DNA of 64,000 nt. It comes from Nostoc sp. CENA543. GTDB lineage: Bacteria; Cyanobacteriota; Cyanobacteriia; Cyanobacteriales; Nostocaceae. Positions within the stretch are counted from its first letter, which is position 1. The number at the start of each line of letters is the position of its first letter. The DNA lies in the NCBI RefSeq assembly GCF_002896875.1, contig NZ_CP023278.1, forward strand, positions 372,001 through 436,000, in the 5' to 3' direction. Positions 24,087 to 34,363 of this stretch are shown piece by piece. Both the position numbers and the translations under genes were made by a program. Under the pieces are notes generated by a model. It saw nothing but the letters and a program-made list of their open reading frames with translations, was not told the DNA's origin and ran no database searches.

Positions 24087-25214
24087 ATGCAAGGGTTTCG
24101 CTTAGGCTCTATTTTCGGGTTTGAAATCCGAATAGACTTATCTTGGTTGTTAATTTTCTTCCTGGTTCTGTGGACTTTAAGCGCGGGGTTATTCCCTACC
24201 AATTATCCAGGACTTGACAATATTACTTATTTGGGAATGGGTATAGTAGCAACTTTGCTATTTTTTGCATCTTTACTAGCTCATGAAATTTCTCATTCTT
24301 TTGTTGCTAGGTCAAAAGGAATTCCGGTTGAGGGTATTACTCTGTTTATTTTTGGTGGTGTTTCCCGCACGCGTGTGGATGCTTCAACTCCTGGAGATGA
24401 ATTTCAAATAGCAATTATTGGCCCTGTTACCAGTTTGATACTTGCTGCCCTATTTGGCTTGCTCTGGTATATTGGTCACATTGCTGGTTGGAGTGTGGTA
24501 GTTAATGGTGTGACTTCTTATTTAGCATCTATTAACTTAGCTCTAGCTATATTTAATATGTTGCCAGGGTTTCCTTTAGACGGTGGTCGTGTATTTCGTT
24601 CTTTGTTGTGGAAGTACACCAATAACTTAAAAAAAGCTACACAAATAGCTGCCACGGGTGGGAAGTGGCTTGGTTATTTACTGATAGCTTTAGGTTTGTT
24701 GCAGATGTTTGGTGGTGCTGTTATCGGTGGACTGTGGTTAGTTCTGATTGGTTGGTTTTTGTACACTGCGGCTGAGGCTAGTTATGAAGAAATTTTGCTC
24801 CGTACCAGTTTACAAGGAGTACGCGCACGGGAAATTATGACACCCTATCCAGAAACTGTGGATGCTAATTTGACGCTACAGGAATTAGTGGATAAATATT
24901 TCCTCAGTCGTCGTTATCAGTCTTTTCCAGTGATGGCAGATAGTCAACCAATAGGTATGATCACTTTAAATCAAGTTAGGGATATCCCGCGAGATGAATG
25001 GACTCACCGCACTGTCCGAGAAACGATGATTCCTACAGAACAGGGTTTAAGCGCAAATCCTGAAGAGCCAATGCCTCAAATTCTCCAGAAAATGCAAGAA
25101 TCTGGCGTGAGACGAGTGCTAGTGACTCAAGATGGTTTACTTGCCGGGATTATTACCGCTAACGACATAGCAAACTGGCTACAGCGACGACGAGAGTTGG
25201 GTTCAGTTGGTTGA
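24087..25214 (+). CDS. Site-2 protease-like (M50) membrane metalloprotease with CBS pair
   Basis: 375 residues. Five to six transmembrane segments fill the first 220 residues. The zinc site is complete: HEISH at about residue 67-71 and NMLPGFPLDGGR at about 158-169. Two CBS repeats fill the C-terminal 130 residues (AREIMTPYPETVDANLTL, MIPTEQGLSANPEEPM). This is the CBS-containing S2P group, which cleaves substrates within the membrane and may be gated by adenosine nucleotides bound by the CBS domains. The substrate is unknown; in bacteria these often release anti-sigma factors or other regulators. Confidence 0.92.
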   Translation: MQGFRLGSIFGFEIRIDLSWLLIFFLVLWTLSAGLFPTNYPGLDNITYLGMGIVATLLFFASLLAHEISHSFVARSKGIPVEGITLFIFGGVSRTRVDASTPGDEFQIAIIGPVTSLILAALFGLLWYIGHIAGWSVVVNGVTSYLASINLALAIFNMLPGFPLDGGRVFRSLLWKYTNNLKKATQIAATGGKWLGYLLIALGLLQMFGGAVIGGLWLVLIGWFLYTAAEASYEEILLRTSLQGVRAREIMTPYPETVDANLTLQELVDKYFLSRRYQSFPVMADSQPIGMITLNQVRDIPRDEWTHRTVRETMIPTEQGLSANPEEPMPQILQKMQESGVRRVLVTQDGLLAGIITANDIANWLQRRRELGSVG

Positions 25215-25246
25215 GGTAGAGGTCACAAGGTCGGAAGCATCATCAC

Positions 25247-25642
25247 CTACGAGGGAAAAATGTTTTTATGAGAGTTTTTCTTTTCTTTCTCAGGTGAATA
25301 ATCAGAACATTCCTTTGCTTCTTCTGTCATGACGATGCCAGGATTTACTGCACATTTTAAATAATGATTATTAGAATAAAACTTACATTTTTGGCAAGGT
25401 AGTCGATGTGAGCCTCTCACAGATATGACCATCTTGTCTTCTAAAATAGTCCGAATCTTTCGCAACATAATAAAGAAGACAATCCAGCTAAAAATTAAGC
25501 CAATAGGAGTTAGAGATATAGCTATTTCAGGAACTCCTATAGCGTATGCTGGTGATGATTGAGATTGAATTTCGTTGGTATTTCTGGGAGGAAGATTTTG
25601 ATTTAAAGTTAGTTTATTCTGCAATACTTTAGAAACGGTCAT
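25247..25642 (-). CDS. Small hypothetical membrane protein with C-terminal cysteine cluster
   Basis: 131 residues. A hydrophobic segment at about 40-62 (ISLTPIGLIFSWIVFFIML) is followed by a basic stretch and CQKCKFYSNNHYLKCAVNP, then CSDYSP. Four cysteines could bind a metal on the cytoplasmic or lumenal face. The end is lysine rich. I do not know the family; the Cx2C...CxxxP pattern is seen in other short cyanobacterial proteins. Convergent with the S2P gene. Confidence 0.55.
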   Translation of the reverse strand: MTVSKVLQNKLTLNQNLPPRNTNEIQSQSSPAYAIGVPEIAISLTPIGLIFSWIVFFIMLRKIRTILEDKMVISVRGSHRLPCQKCKFYSNNHYLKCAVNPGIVMTEEAKECSDYSPEKEKKNSHKNIFPS

Positions 25643-26346
25643 ATTACATACCCTGGGATATTTTATGAATAAAGATGATATTTGTTAATATTTTTTGAAC
25701 ATTAACATCAGAATTTCTGACTATATTAAATACAATCTTTATGCTAATTTGGAAAACCAATAGCATTTTGATGCAATAGGTGATAACTGGTTTATGCTAA
25801 TTCCATGCAATGAATTGACATATTTAGCTTAATCAGTTATGTCGGCTCAAGCCCGTAGTTAGTCACTTAATTATATGTTTAGCAAAAGAAAATTTCTTCC
25901 ATCTCTGCCAATAGTTTTGCTTGTATTTTTTTACTCTATATCCAAAGTTATAGATTCAAGACTTTAAATGTGAATATATATTTTTGTGGTAAAATCCATG
26001 AATAAAAAATAGCTATTTCCATAAATGCAGACAAAATAATTGCGATTTGTAGGAATTAAAGTGCGGTAGTTTATAGATTTAAACAAATACTAAATTATTT
26101 GATGATTAAATGAATTATCAATCACTTATCTGATTTTTTAATGAATAAATTTTAACAATAGATTTATATATAAAATATTAATTATCTAAAATTAAAAAGT
26201 ATAAAATAGGTTATTATTTGGGATATAAACTGCAATAACTGCGGATTTAGTGACATTTTTAAAACCAGATGATTGCGGAAATTTGGTAAAAGAACAAAAT
26301 GCAAATAGTTGATTTAGTAGTTAAATACATCTTGAGGTAAAAGTTT
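25643..26346. other. AT-rich intergenic region upstream of the superoxide dismutase gene
   Basis: About 700 bases with no reading frame of note, no repeat array and no RNA gene seen. The right end, AGATGATTGCGGAAATTTGG then CTTGAGGTAAAAGTTT, should contain the sod promoter and ribosome-binding site. Confidence 0.6.
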
Positions 26347-27117
26347 ATGTTTGTGTTCTTGCAAAAGACATTGGCGTTGCTGTTGACGGTAATTTTGTTG
26401 GTTGCTTGTGGGACAATGCCATCAGCTGAGTCACAGTCTCTCCAAGATACAAAATCTAATGCTAAGTCTTCTTTACCTGTGGCTTATGTTGATCAAGAAT
26501 TAAGTGCTGCGCCTGCTAAGTTGCCACCATTACCCTATGATTACTCTGCTTTGAGTAAAGCGATTGATGCGGAAACCATGAAACTGCATCACGACGCACA
26601 TCACGCTAGTTATGTCAATAACTTGAATGATGCCCTCAAGGACTTCCCAGAATTACAGAAAAAGAGTGTGGAAGCGATACTCAGAGATTTAAATAGTGTA
26701 CCGGAAAAAATTCGGACGAAGGTACGCAATAACGGTGGGGGACATTTGAACCACACTATTTTCTGGCAAATTATGAGTCCTGATGGTGGTGGTGAACCTA
26801 CAGGGGAACTAGCTAAGGAAATTAACCAAACTTTTGGCAGTTTTGAGGCTTTTAAAAAAGAATTTAACGCAGCTGGTGCTGGTCGTTTTGGTAGTGGTTG
26901 GGTGTGGTTAGTGCGTAATGGTCAAGGTAAGTTGGAAATTACGACTACTGCTAATCAAGATAGTCCGATTATGGAAGGTTTATATCCAATTATGGGGAAT
27001 GATGTTTGGGAACACGCTTATTATTTGCGATATCGTAACCGTCGTCCTGAGTATTTAACTAATTGGTGGAATGTGGTGAATTGGGCGGAAATTAACAAGC
27101 GAGCCTCCGTTCGGTAG
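26347..27117 (+). CDS. sodA: Lipoprotein superoxide dismutase, Mn/Fe type
   Basis: 256 residues. A lipoprotein signal ([14 protein letters not shown]) anchors it to the outer side of a membrane. The dismutase part starts [20 protein letters not shown]; metal ligands are H in [10 protein letters not shown] in [11 protein letters not shown] and H in [20 protein letters not shown]. It turns superoxide into peroxide and oxygen. The body fits the membrane-targeted Mn enzyme known in Anabaena. The C-terminus (NKRASVR) departs from the family and is made by a small repeat at 27099 which supplies the last codons and stop. GAGG lies about ten bases upstream of the ATG. Confidence 0.93.
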   Translation: MFVFLQKTLALLLTVILLVACGTMPSAESQSLQDTKSNAKSSLPVAYVDQELSAAPAKLPPLPYDYSALSKAIDAETMKLHHDAHHASYVNNLNDALKDFPELQKKSVEAILRDLNSVPEKIRTKVRNNGGGHLNHTIFWQIMSPDGGGEPTGELAKEINQTFGSFEAFKKEFNAAGAGRFGSGWVWLVRNGQGKLEITTTANQDSPIMEGLYPIMGNDVWEHAYYLRYRNRRPEYLTNWWNVVNWAEINKRASVR

Positions 27118-27132
27118 GAGCTACGCTAACGC
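27099..27132. repeat. Small dispersed repeat at the sodA stop codon
   Basis: A 34-base element beginning GCGAGCCTCCGTTCGG and ending AGCTACGCTAACGC, of the small dispersed repeat type frequent in Nostoc. It replaces the natural C-terminal codons. Confidence 0.6.
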
Positions 27133-27163
27133 AAGCTTCATTAAAATCATAAATTAAGAAAGT

Positions 27164-27203
27164 TGTAGGGTGTGTCAGTGTTCTGATACTGACGCACCCT
27201 ACA
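27164..27203. terminator. Bidirectional hairpin between sodA and ureC
   Basis: TGTAGGGTGTGTCAGT at 27164-27179 pairs with ACTGACGCACCCTACA at 27188-27203, 16 pairs including one G-U. The convergent position suits a shared terminator, but the same sequence type is also a dispersed repeat in cyanobacteria. Confidence 0.6.
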
Positions 27204-27230
27204 GGGTAGATATTTTTGATGTGGAAGTTT

Positions 27231-28937
27231 CTAAAACAAAAAGTATCTTTGCGCCATCGGTAGAACTGTGGCGGGTTCACAGGTTAATAATTCGCCATCG
27301 GCTTTCACTTCATAGGTTTCGGGATCTACTTCTATGTGAGGTAAAGCGTCATTGAGTTTCATATCCTGTTTAGTTAATTGACGCGTCCCGGAAACTGCAA
27401 GGGCTGATTTTTTCAACCCCAATTGCTGGGGAATGTCTCTAACTAAAGCCGCTTGGGACATAAAGGTTAAAGATGTAGTGTGTTTCGCACCAGCAAAACT
27501 ACCAAACATCGGTCGCATATGCACAGGTTGGGGTGTGGGAATACTGGCGTTAGCGTCTCCCATCTGTGACCATGCAATCATCCCGCCTTTAATGACTATC
27601 TCTGGTTTAACTCCAAAAAATGCCGGTCGCCACAAGCATAAATCTGCCAGTTTACCTTCCTCTACAGAACCGACATACTCCGCAATTCCATGTGCAGTGG
27701 CTGGATTTATTGTATATTTAGCCACATACCTTTTAGCTCGTAAATTATCTGCTGCTGTTTCTCCTACAAGGCTTCCCCGTTGCACCTTCATTTTATGGGC
27801 TGTTTGCCAGGTGCGAATAATTACTTCTCCCACCCTTCCCATCGCCTGGGAATCGGAGGAAATCATACTAAACGCGCCTAAATCGTGGAGAATATCTTCG
27901 GCGGCGATGGTTTCGCGACGGATGCGGGATTCTGCAAAGGCCACATCTTCAGGGATGCTGGGGTCGAGGTGATGGCAGACCATCAACATATCTAGATGTT
28001 CGTCTAAGGTGTTGAGGGTATAGGGACGAGTGGGGTTAGTGGAAGAGGGGAGGACGTTGGGTTGACCGCAGACTTTAATGATATCTGGTGCGTGTCCACC
28101 GCCTGCGCCTTCGGTGTGGTAGGTGTGAATGACGCGATTTTTAAAGGCGGCGATGGTATCTTCGACAAATCCGGCTTCGTTGAGAGTGTCGGTATGAATG
28201 GCTACTTGTACATCATACTCATCGGCGACGCTGAGACAAGTATCTATAGTTGCGGGTGTAGTTCCCCAGTCTTCATGAAGTTTTAACCCCATTGCGCCGG
28301 CTAAAACTTGTTCGACTAAGCCTTGGGGTTGGCTGGCGTTTCCCTTACCTAAAAAGCCTAAGTTGATGGGGAAAGCATCAGCCGCTTGTAGCATTCGATA
28401 GATGTTCCAGGGGCCGGGGGTGCAGGTGGTGGCGTTGGTTCCGGTGGCGGGGCCTGTACCACCGCCAATCATGGTTGTAATACCGGAGGCGATCGCAACT
28501 TCAATTTGCTGGGGACAGATAAAATGAATATGGCTATCAATCCCCCCAGCCGTGAGAATCATGCCTTCACCGGCTAAGGCTTCTGTACCAGGGCCGATAA
28601 TAATATCGATGTTGTCTTGAATATAGGGATTCCCAGCTTTCCCGATTTTAAATATTTTGCCGTCTTTAATGCCGATATCTGCTTTGACTATTCCCCACCA
28701 GTCGAGAATTAAGGCGTTGGTGATGACTAAATCTACTGCACCATCGGCGTTAGAAATCGGGGATTGTCCCATCCCATCACGGATGACTTTCCCACCACCA
28801 AATTTTACTTCGTCGCCGTAAGTGGTAAAGTCTTGTTCTACTTGTATAAATAATTCTGTATCAGCCAAACGGATGCGATCGCCTAATGTGAGGCCGTAGG
28901 TTTCTGCGTAGGCGCGGCGAGACATTCTATAACTCAT
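27231..28937 (-). CDS. ureC: Urease alpha subunit
   Basis: 568 residues, the family length. All nickel-site residues can be placed: H136 and H138 in SHIHFI, carbamylated K219 in [11 protein letters not shown]248 in VAIHTD, H274 in [13 protein letters not shown]362 in MISSDSQ, and the flap histidine in [13 protein letters not shown] (H322). It hydrolyses urea to ammonia and carbamate, feeding nitrogen assimilation. Last gene of a minus-strand operon ureD-ureA-(Uma2)-ureB-(nuclease)-ureC; its ATG overlaps the stop of the preceding nuclease-like gene by four bases. Accessory genes ureE, ureF and ureG are not in the window. Confidence 0.98.
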   Translation of the reverse strand: MSYRMSRRAYAETYGLTLGDRIRLADTELFIQVEQDFTTYGDEVKFGGGKVIRDGMGQSPISNADGAVDLVITNALILDWWGIVKADIGIKDGKIFKIGKAGNPYIQDNIDIIIGPGTEALAGEGMILTAGGIDSHIHFICPQQIEVAIASGITTMIGGGTGPATGTNATTCTPGPWNIYRMLQAADAFPINLGFLGKGNASQPQGLVEQVLAGAMGLKLHEDWGTTPATIDTCLSVADEYDVQVAIHTDTLNEAGFVEDTIAAFKNRVIHTYHTEGAGGGHAPDIIKVCGQPNVLPSSTNPTRPYTLNTLDEHLDMLMVCHHLDPSIPEDVAFAESRIRRETIAAEDILHDLGAFSMISSDSQAMGRVGEVIIRTWQTAHKMKVQRGSLVGETAADNLRAKRYVAKYTINPATAHGIAEYVGSVEEGKLADLCLWRPAFFGVKPEIVIKGGMIAWSQMGDANASIPTPQPVHMRPMFGSFAGAKHTTSLTFMSQAALVRDIPQQLGLKKSALAVSGTRQLTKQDMKLNDALPHIEVDPETYEVKADGELLTCEPATVLPMAQRYFLF

Positions 28938-29956
28938 ATTGTATTACTCCTATATTCATTTAATTTTTTGAGAAAGTAATTAGCCAATTCCTCACTTTTA
29001 AAAAATCCTTGCACAACTAAGCCAGACCACTCTTCTTGCAAAATCGGCTCAATATTTGGTAAAAATTGAGTTATTATTTCTTCAGGTTGGTTTAAATATT
29101 CTGACAACCTAGTGAGATAAATTTTAAATTTTAGACCTAATTCTTGATTACTTTCAATAGGTATTAAATTAAATATTGCTCTTTTATTTTTGTTTGCTCC
29201 TGTAAAAGTGATACAACTCCTTGTAGTTTTTGTCCAAAACGGATAATCAATCAGTCCTTGATAAATTATTTTATAGATATTACCAACACCATTATTTTCT
29301 GCTATTTCCTCCAATTCTTCATATGTTATGTTTGCCTTTCGCAATGATTGGCTAATCTTATTTTCTTTAACTTTATTGGGATCAACTAAAAATTTTCTAG
29401 CTAATAACTCATGCTCATTATTATTAAAGTAATGAAAATTAGCGACATTTATAGGAACTTGATATGTTTCTGATAAATAATTAATAATTCTTTCAGTGCT
29501 AGAATCTATCTCTGAGGCAACTATAAAAATTTTGTGTTGACTATTTATGGCTTCTGGCAATTCTCTCTGAAACTTTAACTGAAACATCTCTTCTAATGTC
29601 TCTTGCTTACCAATATAATTAAAATAATTAACAGCAATACTAATTACCTGTTCAGTAGATAAATTTTTCACCCATGAGGCATAGTCTAAGGCTTGAGAAG
29701 TTACTTCCCTAGAGGTTTTATCCCGTTTTAGCTCTACAATGACAACATTGCCTCCAGCATCTAAACAAAGTAGATCAATGATGCCGTTATAATCTGTAAT
29801 TACCTGCCTACCAATTACTAATAAGTCTGGTGAAAGAATAGAAATATCTCTTTCTAACCACTTTTCTATACGCTCTTCTAAATTCAATTTAGTTTTGTTG
29901 ATTTCCGTAAGTTTATCTTCAGCAGATACTTGCCATATTTTGAGGTCTTCTTGCAT
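28934..29956 (-). CDS. PD-(D/E)XK nuclease-like protein inside the urease operon
   Basis: 340 residues. The N-terminal 120 residues carry a nuclease-like core: [41 protein letters not shown], given here in parts, with D of GIIDLL and the ELKR motif forming the D...ExK set, as in DUF91/NucS-like endonucleases. The remaining 220 residues have no motif I can name. It sits between ureB and ureC and its stop overlaps the ureC start in an ATGA, so it is translated with the urease subunits. Nothing in urease maturation needs such a nuclease; it is most simply an inserted selfish or defence gene that kept the operon intact. Confidence 0.7.
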   Translation of the reverse strand: MQEDLKIWQVSAEDKLTEINKTKLNLEERIEKWLERDISILSPDLLVIGRQVITDYNGIIDLLCLDAGGNVVIVELKRDKTSREVTSQALDYASWVKNLSTEQVISIAVNYFNYIGKQETLEEMFQLKFQRELPEAINSQHKIFIVASEIDSSTERIINYLSETYQVPINVANFHYFNNNEHELLARKFLVDPNKVKENKISQSLRKANITYEELEEIAENNGVGNIYKIIYQGLIDYPFWTKTTRSCITFTGANKNKRAIFNLIPIESNQELGLKFKIYLTRLSEYLNQPEEIITQFLPNIEPILQEEWSGLVVQGFFKSEELANYFLKKLNEYRSNTI

Positions 29957-30000
29957 ATCACTGCTTCACTTTCTCTCCAACAACACATACCAGAACTGGA

Positions 30001-30309
30001 TCAACCGAGCTTTCCGTTAATTTTGGCATTGAAACCGTAGATTTGGCGAGAACCGACGAGAGGGACAAGAGTTATTTCCTTTTCATCCCCTGGTTCAAAC
30101 CGCACTGCTGTACCGGCGGGAATATCTAAACGCATTCCTAATGCTTGTTCCCTATCAAAAATCAAGGCGTTGTTAACTTCATAAAAGTGAAAATGTGAAC
30201 CTACTTGAATCGGGCGATCGCCTGTATTTGCTACAGTTAATTTCACAATGGGACGACCTGCATTGAGTTCAATTTCTCCGTCTGGTGTGATGATTTCCCC
30301 TGGTATCAT
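30001..30309 (-). CDS. ureB: Urease beta subunit
   Basis: 102 residues: [55 protein letters not shown] and [13 protein letters not shown], the whole family core. It packs with UreA and UreC in the trimeric urease. It follows the Uma2-like gene by 16 bases and precedes the nuclease-like gene by 44 bases on the same strand. Confidence 0.97.
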   Translation of the reverse strand: MIPGEIITPDGEIELNAGRPIVKLTVANTGDRPIQVGSHFHFYEVNNALIFDREQALGMRLDIPAGTAVRFEPGDEKEITLVPLVGSRQIYGFNAKINGKLG

Positions 30310-30325
30310 ATGTAATCTGAATTCC

Positions 30326-31099
30326 TTATTGATTTGGTAAGTTATTGGGGTCGATACCTTGCGATATTAAATAAGCAAGTAATTGTTCTTTTTCCTGTTT
30401 TTCCTGTTCTGCGCGTTGGCGTTCTTGTTCTGTGCGTTGGCGTTCTTGTTCAATTTTTTCCACCGCCCAAGGTAACAAATTTCCATCTTGCTCCCACCAA
30501 CGTAGCCAATAGCATGTATGGGCTTCTTTTGTTCCTTGCCATGTTCCTAAATATAAGCCCATTGCATCTATCCAATGACGACCATTTTCATCAGGTAATT
30601 GCAGTTCATACCGCCCATTTTCTAGTTGATAATATTCTAATAATCCGCTAATAGGTTCAAAAATAATGTAGATGGGAACTTGCAATATTTGCTCATAAAA
30701 AAACCATCTTCCTGGCGGATAAGTGCGTTTAACAGAATATTCACCACCATCATTATCTGAGAGAAATTCCATCACTATTAGAGGAATTTCACCTTCTAAA
30801 ATCGGTGTGTAACTTTTGCGATTACTAATTACTTCCTTTACTGACGGCACATATACCCAATCTGGGGCTTTAATCACCAGTTGTTCATTAATAGTTGCAC
30901 ACAATCCAAAGTTTGATGCTATCAGCATTTGCGGTTGAATAAAACCACTAATTTCTAAACTTTCACGCAAAGCACCAGCCAAGATAGGCTGACCTGTATT
31001 TTCCACCGGTTCATCCTCTAGTTTGAAGTCTTGGGGTAAGGCTTCCCACTTGATATTCAGTTCAGTTTGGGGTTTAGTTTGGCTGAGTTGGGTTGCCAT
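30326..31099 (-). CDS. Uma2 family (DUF820) nuclease-like protein
   Basis: 257 residues from ATG at 31099 (a TTG two codons earlier is possible). It has the Uma2 layout: [39 protein letters not shown], and [21 protein letters not shown], a PD-(D/E)XK-like fold whose members are very numerous in cyanobacteria. The end is a charged coiled coil of EQERQR-type repeats (about 210-245) and [10 protein letters not shown], a common tail of this group. It lies within the urease operon between ureA and ureB. No function has been proved for Uma2 proteins to my knowledge. Confidence 0.85.
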   Translation of the reverse strand: MATQLSQTKPQTELNIKWEALPQDFKLEDEPVENTGQPILAGALRESLEISGFIQPQMLIASNFGLCATINEQLVIKAPDWVYVPSVKEVISNRKSYTPILEGEIPLIVMEFLSDNDGGEYSVKRTYPPGRWFFYEQILQVPIYIIFEPISGLLEYYQLENGRYELQLPDENGRHWIDAMGLYLGTWQGTKEAHTCYWLRWWEQDGNLLPWAVEKIEQERQRTEQERQRAEQEKQEKEQLLAYLISQGIDPNNLPNQ

Positions 31100-31174
31100 A
31101 ATCAATTCACAATTCCAAATTAAGAAACTGATTCTTTAATTCTCTACAACTATTCTGACTTAAAAATCATCTTT

Positions 31175-31477
31175 TCATCGAATTGGATTATGGACTGTAA
31201 CTAATTTTGTACCATCAGGAAATGTTGCTTCTACTTGGACTTCATGCACCATTTCCGCTATACCTTCCATCACATCATCTCTGGTTAATAATGTTGTACC
31301 GTAACTCATTAATTCAGCTACGGTTTGACCATCTCTTGCACCTTCTAAAATTGCTGCGGAAATATAAGCCACGGCTTCGGGATAATTTAATTTCAATCCT
31401 CGATTTTTGCGTCTTTCTGCTAATAAAGCAGCAGTAAAAATCAATAATTTATCTTTTTCTTGTGGCGTAAGTTGCAT
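31175..31477 (-). CDS. ureA: Urease gamma subunit
   Basis: 100 residues: [52 protein letters not shown] and the end [12 protein letters not shown]. This is the small structural subunit of urease. It follows ureD by 24 bases in the operon; AGGAG occurs before the start. Confidence 0.97.
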   Translation of the reverse strand: MQLTPQEKDKLLIFTAALLAERRKNRGLKLNYPEAVAYISAAILEGARDGQTVAELMSYGTTLLTRDDVMEGIAEMVHEVQVEATFPDGTKLVTVHNPIR

Positions 31478-31501
31478 TTTATTTTCTCCTTTACAAGTTG
31501 A

Positions 31502-32341
31502 TTAAACTTGCCACACTCTAGGTATGCAATGACTGCGATTGAAGATATCAAATCGTAGCATTTGCCACACGGACGTAAACCAGTTTCTCACCTCGGCTGT
31601 GGAAGTACCACGGTATCGACACAAAAATCCATTTTCTAAGTTAGTAACGCCTGTTTGGGAGTGGGGAGTAAAAAGAGAACGTGCTTTTTCAATAGTTTCT
31701 TGGGTAACTGGACTACCTACGTAGATAAAGTTAGCGGCTATGGGTTGTCCTGATAAGCCGTGGGGACTGTGGAAAACTGCTTCACTACCAGGGAGATACT
31801 GACGATCTATCCATAATGGCACACCATTTTGCCAAATTTCGGTGTGCGATCGCCATTCTCCTTGGACAAATTTCTCTCCTCTGGTACTGCGGCCAAAGCG
31901 GGTAATTTCCCAGCCTATGAAATTAGCCCCAGTCGCTAATTCTATCCGTAAATCTTGGCGATAAATTGCCCCGTTAAATAAAATTGTTTCTTGGGGTAGC
32001 CACTCTAAACAAGCACCCGCATCTATTTGGATATTAATAGTTTGTCGAGCCTGTAAACCATTGCTGCGATATATCTTAGAGGCTGCGGCGGTAGTAATTA
32101 CAGCTTGGGTTTGGGGTTGGAGGTGAATATCAGTAGATAGGCGATCGCCTCCCACAACTCCCCCGGCTGTGTGTAAAATGACGCTATGGCAAACTTTTTC
32201 CCCTTCTGGATAAAACGGACGTTGTACTTTTAGCGGTGCTTGGTGATGGTTATAAATTAAATCAGTTTTACCGATGCGATTAGCATAAACTAAATTAAGT
32301 TTGCCGCACCAGCCTGTTTTAATATCTAAATTAGCAGTCAT
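31502..32341 (-). CDS. ureD: Urease accessory protein UreD (UreH)
   Basis: 279 residues. UreD is the scaffold that with UreF and UreG delivers nickel and carbon dioxide to apo-urease. Visible: ILHTAGGVVGGDRLSTDIHL, ITTAAASKIYRSNG, LEWLPQETILFNGA and GWEITRFGRSTRGE, all standard. First structural gene of the ure operon as seen here; only about 50 bases separate it from the TPR gene on the same strand, so the operon may begin further upstream. Confidence 0.95.
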   Translation of the reverse strand: MTANLDIKTGWCGKLNLVYANRIGKTDLIYNHHQAPLKVQRPFYPEGEKVCHSVILHTAGGVVGGDRLSTDIHLQPQTQAVITTAAASKIYRSNGLQARQTINIQIDAGACLEWLPQETILFNGAIYRQDLRIELATGANFIGWEITRFGRSTRGEKFVQGEWRSHTEIWQNGVPLWIDRQYLPGSEAVFHSPHGLSGQPIAANFIYVGSPVTQETIEKARSLFTPHSQTGVTNLENGFLCRYRGTSTAEVRNWFTSVWQMLRFDIFNRSHCIPRVWQV

Positions 32342-32394
32342 TATATCTAAAGTTTCTTCTCTATCTTTTGCCTTTTCCCTTTTGCCTTTTCAAT

Positions 32395-33009
32395 TCACCA
32401 TCCTCTAACTTTTTTATGTACTTGCGCCAAATACCACATATAATCTTCGACTTGATATTTATCAGCCGCTTTAACTATATAATCTTTGGCTAACTCTACA
32501 ATATTCTCCGCTTCATAATATAATCCCAGGTAAAGATGAGCATAAAATTGACTGCGATTTCCACCTGAACCTACTTGCAAAACATCGTCTATTGTACAAT
32601 TACCCGCGTATAAATCATAAACACAGCGCATAATTTCTCTGGGGTCATTTTTGACTGGTAGAAGAGATTTTTTTGCCTCACTCACACCCTTTAACTGTGC
32701 TATGCAAAGATATCGCCAGACTGTTTCTTCCACATCTTGGGAGTTGACAGTCAGATCAATTTCAAACTGTTGCGCGCCTTCTGCAAATCTTTCAGCATAA
32801 TAATAAGATAGACCACGCTGCCATAAATAAGGTGTTAAGCGTCTATCTAATTGCTCGGCTGTGTCAAAATCTTGAATAGATGTTGTAATTTCAGCTAACT
32901 GAAATTTGACCATACCCCGACGAATATAAGCATTAGGGTTTTGCGGTTGCTTACTAATAACTTCGTTCCAGTGTTGGAGTTGATTTTCTAGAGAATTGCT
33001 AAACCACAT
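32395..33009 (-). CDS. TPR-repeat protein
   Basis: 204 residues with TPR-like helices: NPNAYIRRGMVKFQLAEI, LWQRGLSYYYAERFAEGAQQF and HLYLGLYYEAENIVELAKDYI. It has no signal peptide and probably acts as a protein-interaction adaptor in the cytoplasm. It is next upstream of ureD on the same strand, 53 bases away, and may share its transcript. Its start overlaps no other gene but lies 77 bases from the divergent MEKHLA gene. Confidence 0.75.
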   Translation of the reverse strand: MWFSNSLENQLQHWNEVISKQPQNPNAYIRRGMVKFQLAEITTSIQDFDTAEQLDRRLTPYLWQRGLSYYYAERFAEGAQQFEIDLTVNSQDVEETVWRYLCIAQLKGVSEAKKSLLPVKNDPREIMRCVYDLYAGNCTIDDVLQVGSGGNRSQFYAHLYLGLYYEAENIVELAKDYIVKAADKYQVEDYMWYLAQVHKKVRGW

Positions 33010-33085
33010 TATATTAATAAGTAATTTTTATGTGATACTAATATATTTGTTGTCACTCAATCATGATTTACCTCTGCATAATATT

Positions 33086-33550
33086 ATGGAATTTCCTTGG
33101 CAGCAAGAGAAAATTATTCTTCACAGTCAATGCTTAATTAGAAGTTTTCAACATTGGATTGGAAAACAATTACTAGATGTAAATGGTTCACCAATAGAAA
33201 TAGCACAAGCATTATTTTACGCACCATTTGTTTTGGTTTCTCATGGTACGGAAGCAGATCCAATTTTTAATTATGGCAATCATCAAGCTTTGGCATTGTG
33301 GGAATTATCTTGGGACGATTTTACCAAAATGCCCTCACGAAGAACTGCTGAAGAAATAGTACAACAAGAACGCGATCGCCTTCTAGCAGCAGCAACAACT
33401 CAAGGCTTCAGTTACTTTTCTGGTGTTCGGCTAACTAGCACTGGTAAACGCTTCCACATCCAAGACGGTATCCTTTGGAATCTCATCGATGAACAAAATC
33501 AATATTGTGGTCAAGCGGCAGTATACTCCCAGTGTACGTTTATTACATAA
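33086..33550 (+). CDS. MEKHLA (PAS-like) domain protein
   Basis: 154 residues from ATG at 33086 (MEFPWQQEKIILHSQCL); a frame extending to 32996 adds a hydrophobic leader that overlaps the TPR gene start and is rejected. The whole protein is one MEKHLA domain: FVLVSHGTEADPIFNYGNHQ, ALWELSWDDFTKMPSRRTAE, RDRLLA and a final FHIQDGILWNLIDEQ. The family is related to PAS sensor domains; in cyanobacteria stand-alone copies have no proven role. Confidence 0.85.
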   Translation: MEFPWQQEKIILHSQCLIRSFQHWIGKQLLDVNGSPIEIAQALFYAPFVLVSHGTEADPIFNYGNHQALALWELSWDDFTKMPSRRTAEEIVQQERDRLLAAATTQGFSYFSGVRLTSTGKRFHIQDGILWNLIDEQNQYCGQAAVYSQCTFIT

Positions 33551-33625
33551 TGGATCGCGCTCTTAAATTCCCCAAGTATTGTAAATACATGAGAGTGACA
33601 GTCTGCCAATAGAGGTTTAGAAGCA

Positions 33626-34363
33626 ATGCTACGTGTTTATCATCTACTAATCGCTATTATCTTATTAATTTTCATCCCCATAGGAGCTAGATTCTTTTTA
33701 CCTCAGTTTACTGACAAGAAACCCACCACACCCACGCCAACTGTCAAATCTACAAGCACTGCACCAGTCAAACCTACCGTTAAGACAGAAAATATTTGGC
33801 AAAAACTCTTAAGTAAAACCACTGTCCCCAATGGTTGGAGTGTTGTACCTTGTCCCGATAAAGCTACGTTACTATGTATTTCTGACCAAGGCAAACCCGT
33901 TGGTACAGTAGAAATTCAAGTTGAACCAGTCAAAAATAACTCAGAATTTCAACAACATTTAACCGCCGCAGGTATTCCTCTGGGTTCACCAACAGAGTTT
34001 CAAAATCCCGAATATCAAACTAAACTCACCACCGCCCTGCAAGCCTGGGTAGCAGATTTCTACACCAGCTTGGCGAAAAACCGTCAGAATGTCTCTACCT
34101 ACCCCCCACAGCCAGTAAAAATCGGAAAACTTCCTGGTGTGCGTTATGGTTTTGTCGAACTCACATCAGCTGGTGATGTGAAAGAACAGTACATCAGCCA
34201 TGTTACTTACGATGGCACACAACTATATATAATCTCTACTTCCTTTGCTCCAGATACCGGTAAATTTACCAAGTTGGAACATTTTGCAGCCTTTCAACCA
34301 TATCTCGATGCGATCGCAGAAAATTTAAACTTACCTATCCAGCAAGCCCCTACTAAACCCTAA
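33626..34363 (+). CDS. Hypothetical protein with N-terminal membrane anchor
   Basis: 245 residues. A hydrophobic helix at about 5-26 (LLIAIILLIFIPIGARFFL) is followed by a Thr/Pro linker (KPTTPTPTVKSTSTAPVKP) and a soluble domain of about 185 residues outside the cytoplasm. That domain has CPDKATLLC, a cysteine pair that may form a disulfide, and TYDGTQLYIISTSFAPDTG. No family recognised. No close partner. Confidence 0.6.
   Translation: MLRVYHLLIAIILLIFIPIGARFFLPQFTDKKPTTPTPTVKSTSTAPVKPTVKTENIWQKLLSKTTVPNGWSVVPCPDKATLLCISDQGKPVGTVEIQVEPVKNNSEFQQHLTAAGIPLGSPTEFQNPEYQTKLTTALQAWVADFYTSLAKNRQNVSTYPPQPVKIGKLPGVRYGFVELTSAGDVKEQYISHVTYDGTQLYIISTSFAPDTGKFTKLEHFAAFQPYLDAIAENLNLPIQQAPTKP

Noticed and set aside
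27433-27972. 179-codon plus-strand frame within ureC
   Set aside because: Antisense shadow of a highly conserved urease subunit.
32996-33085. N-terminal extension of the MEKHLA protein
   Set aside because: It overlaps the start of the divergent TPR gene and is unlike the family; MEFPWQ is the natural start.
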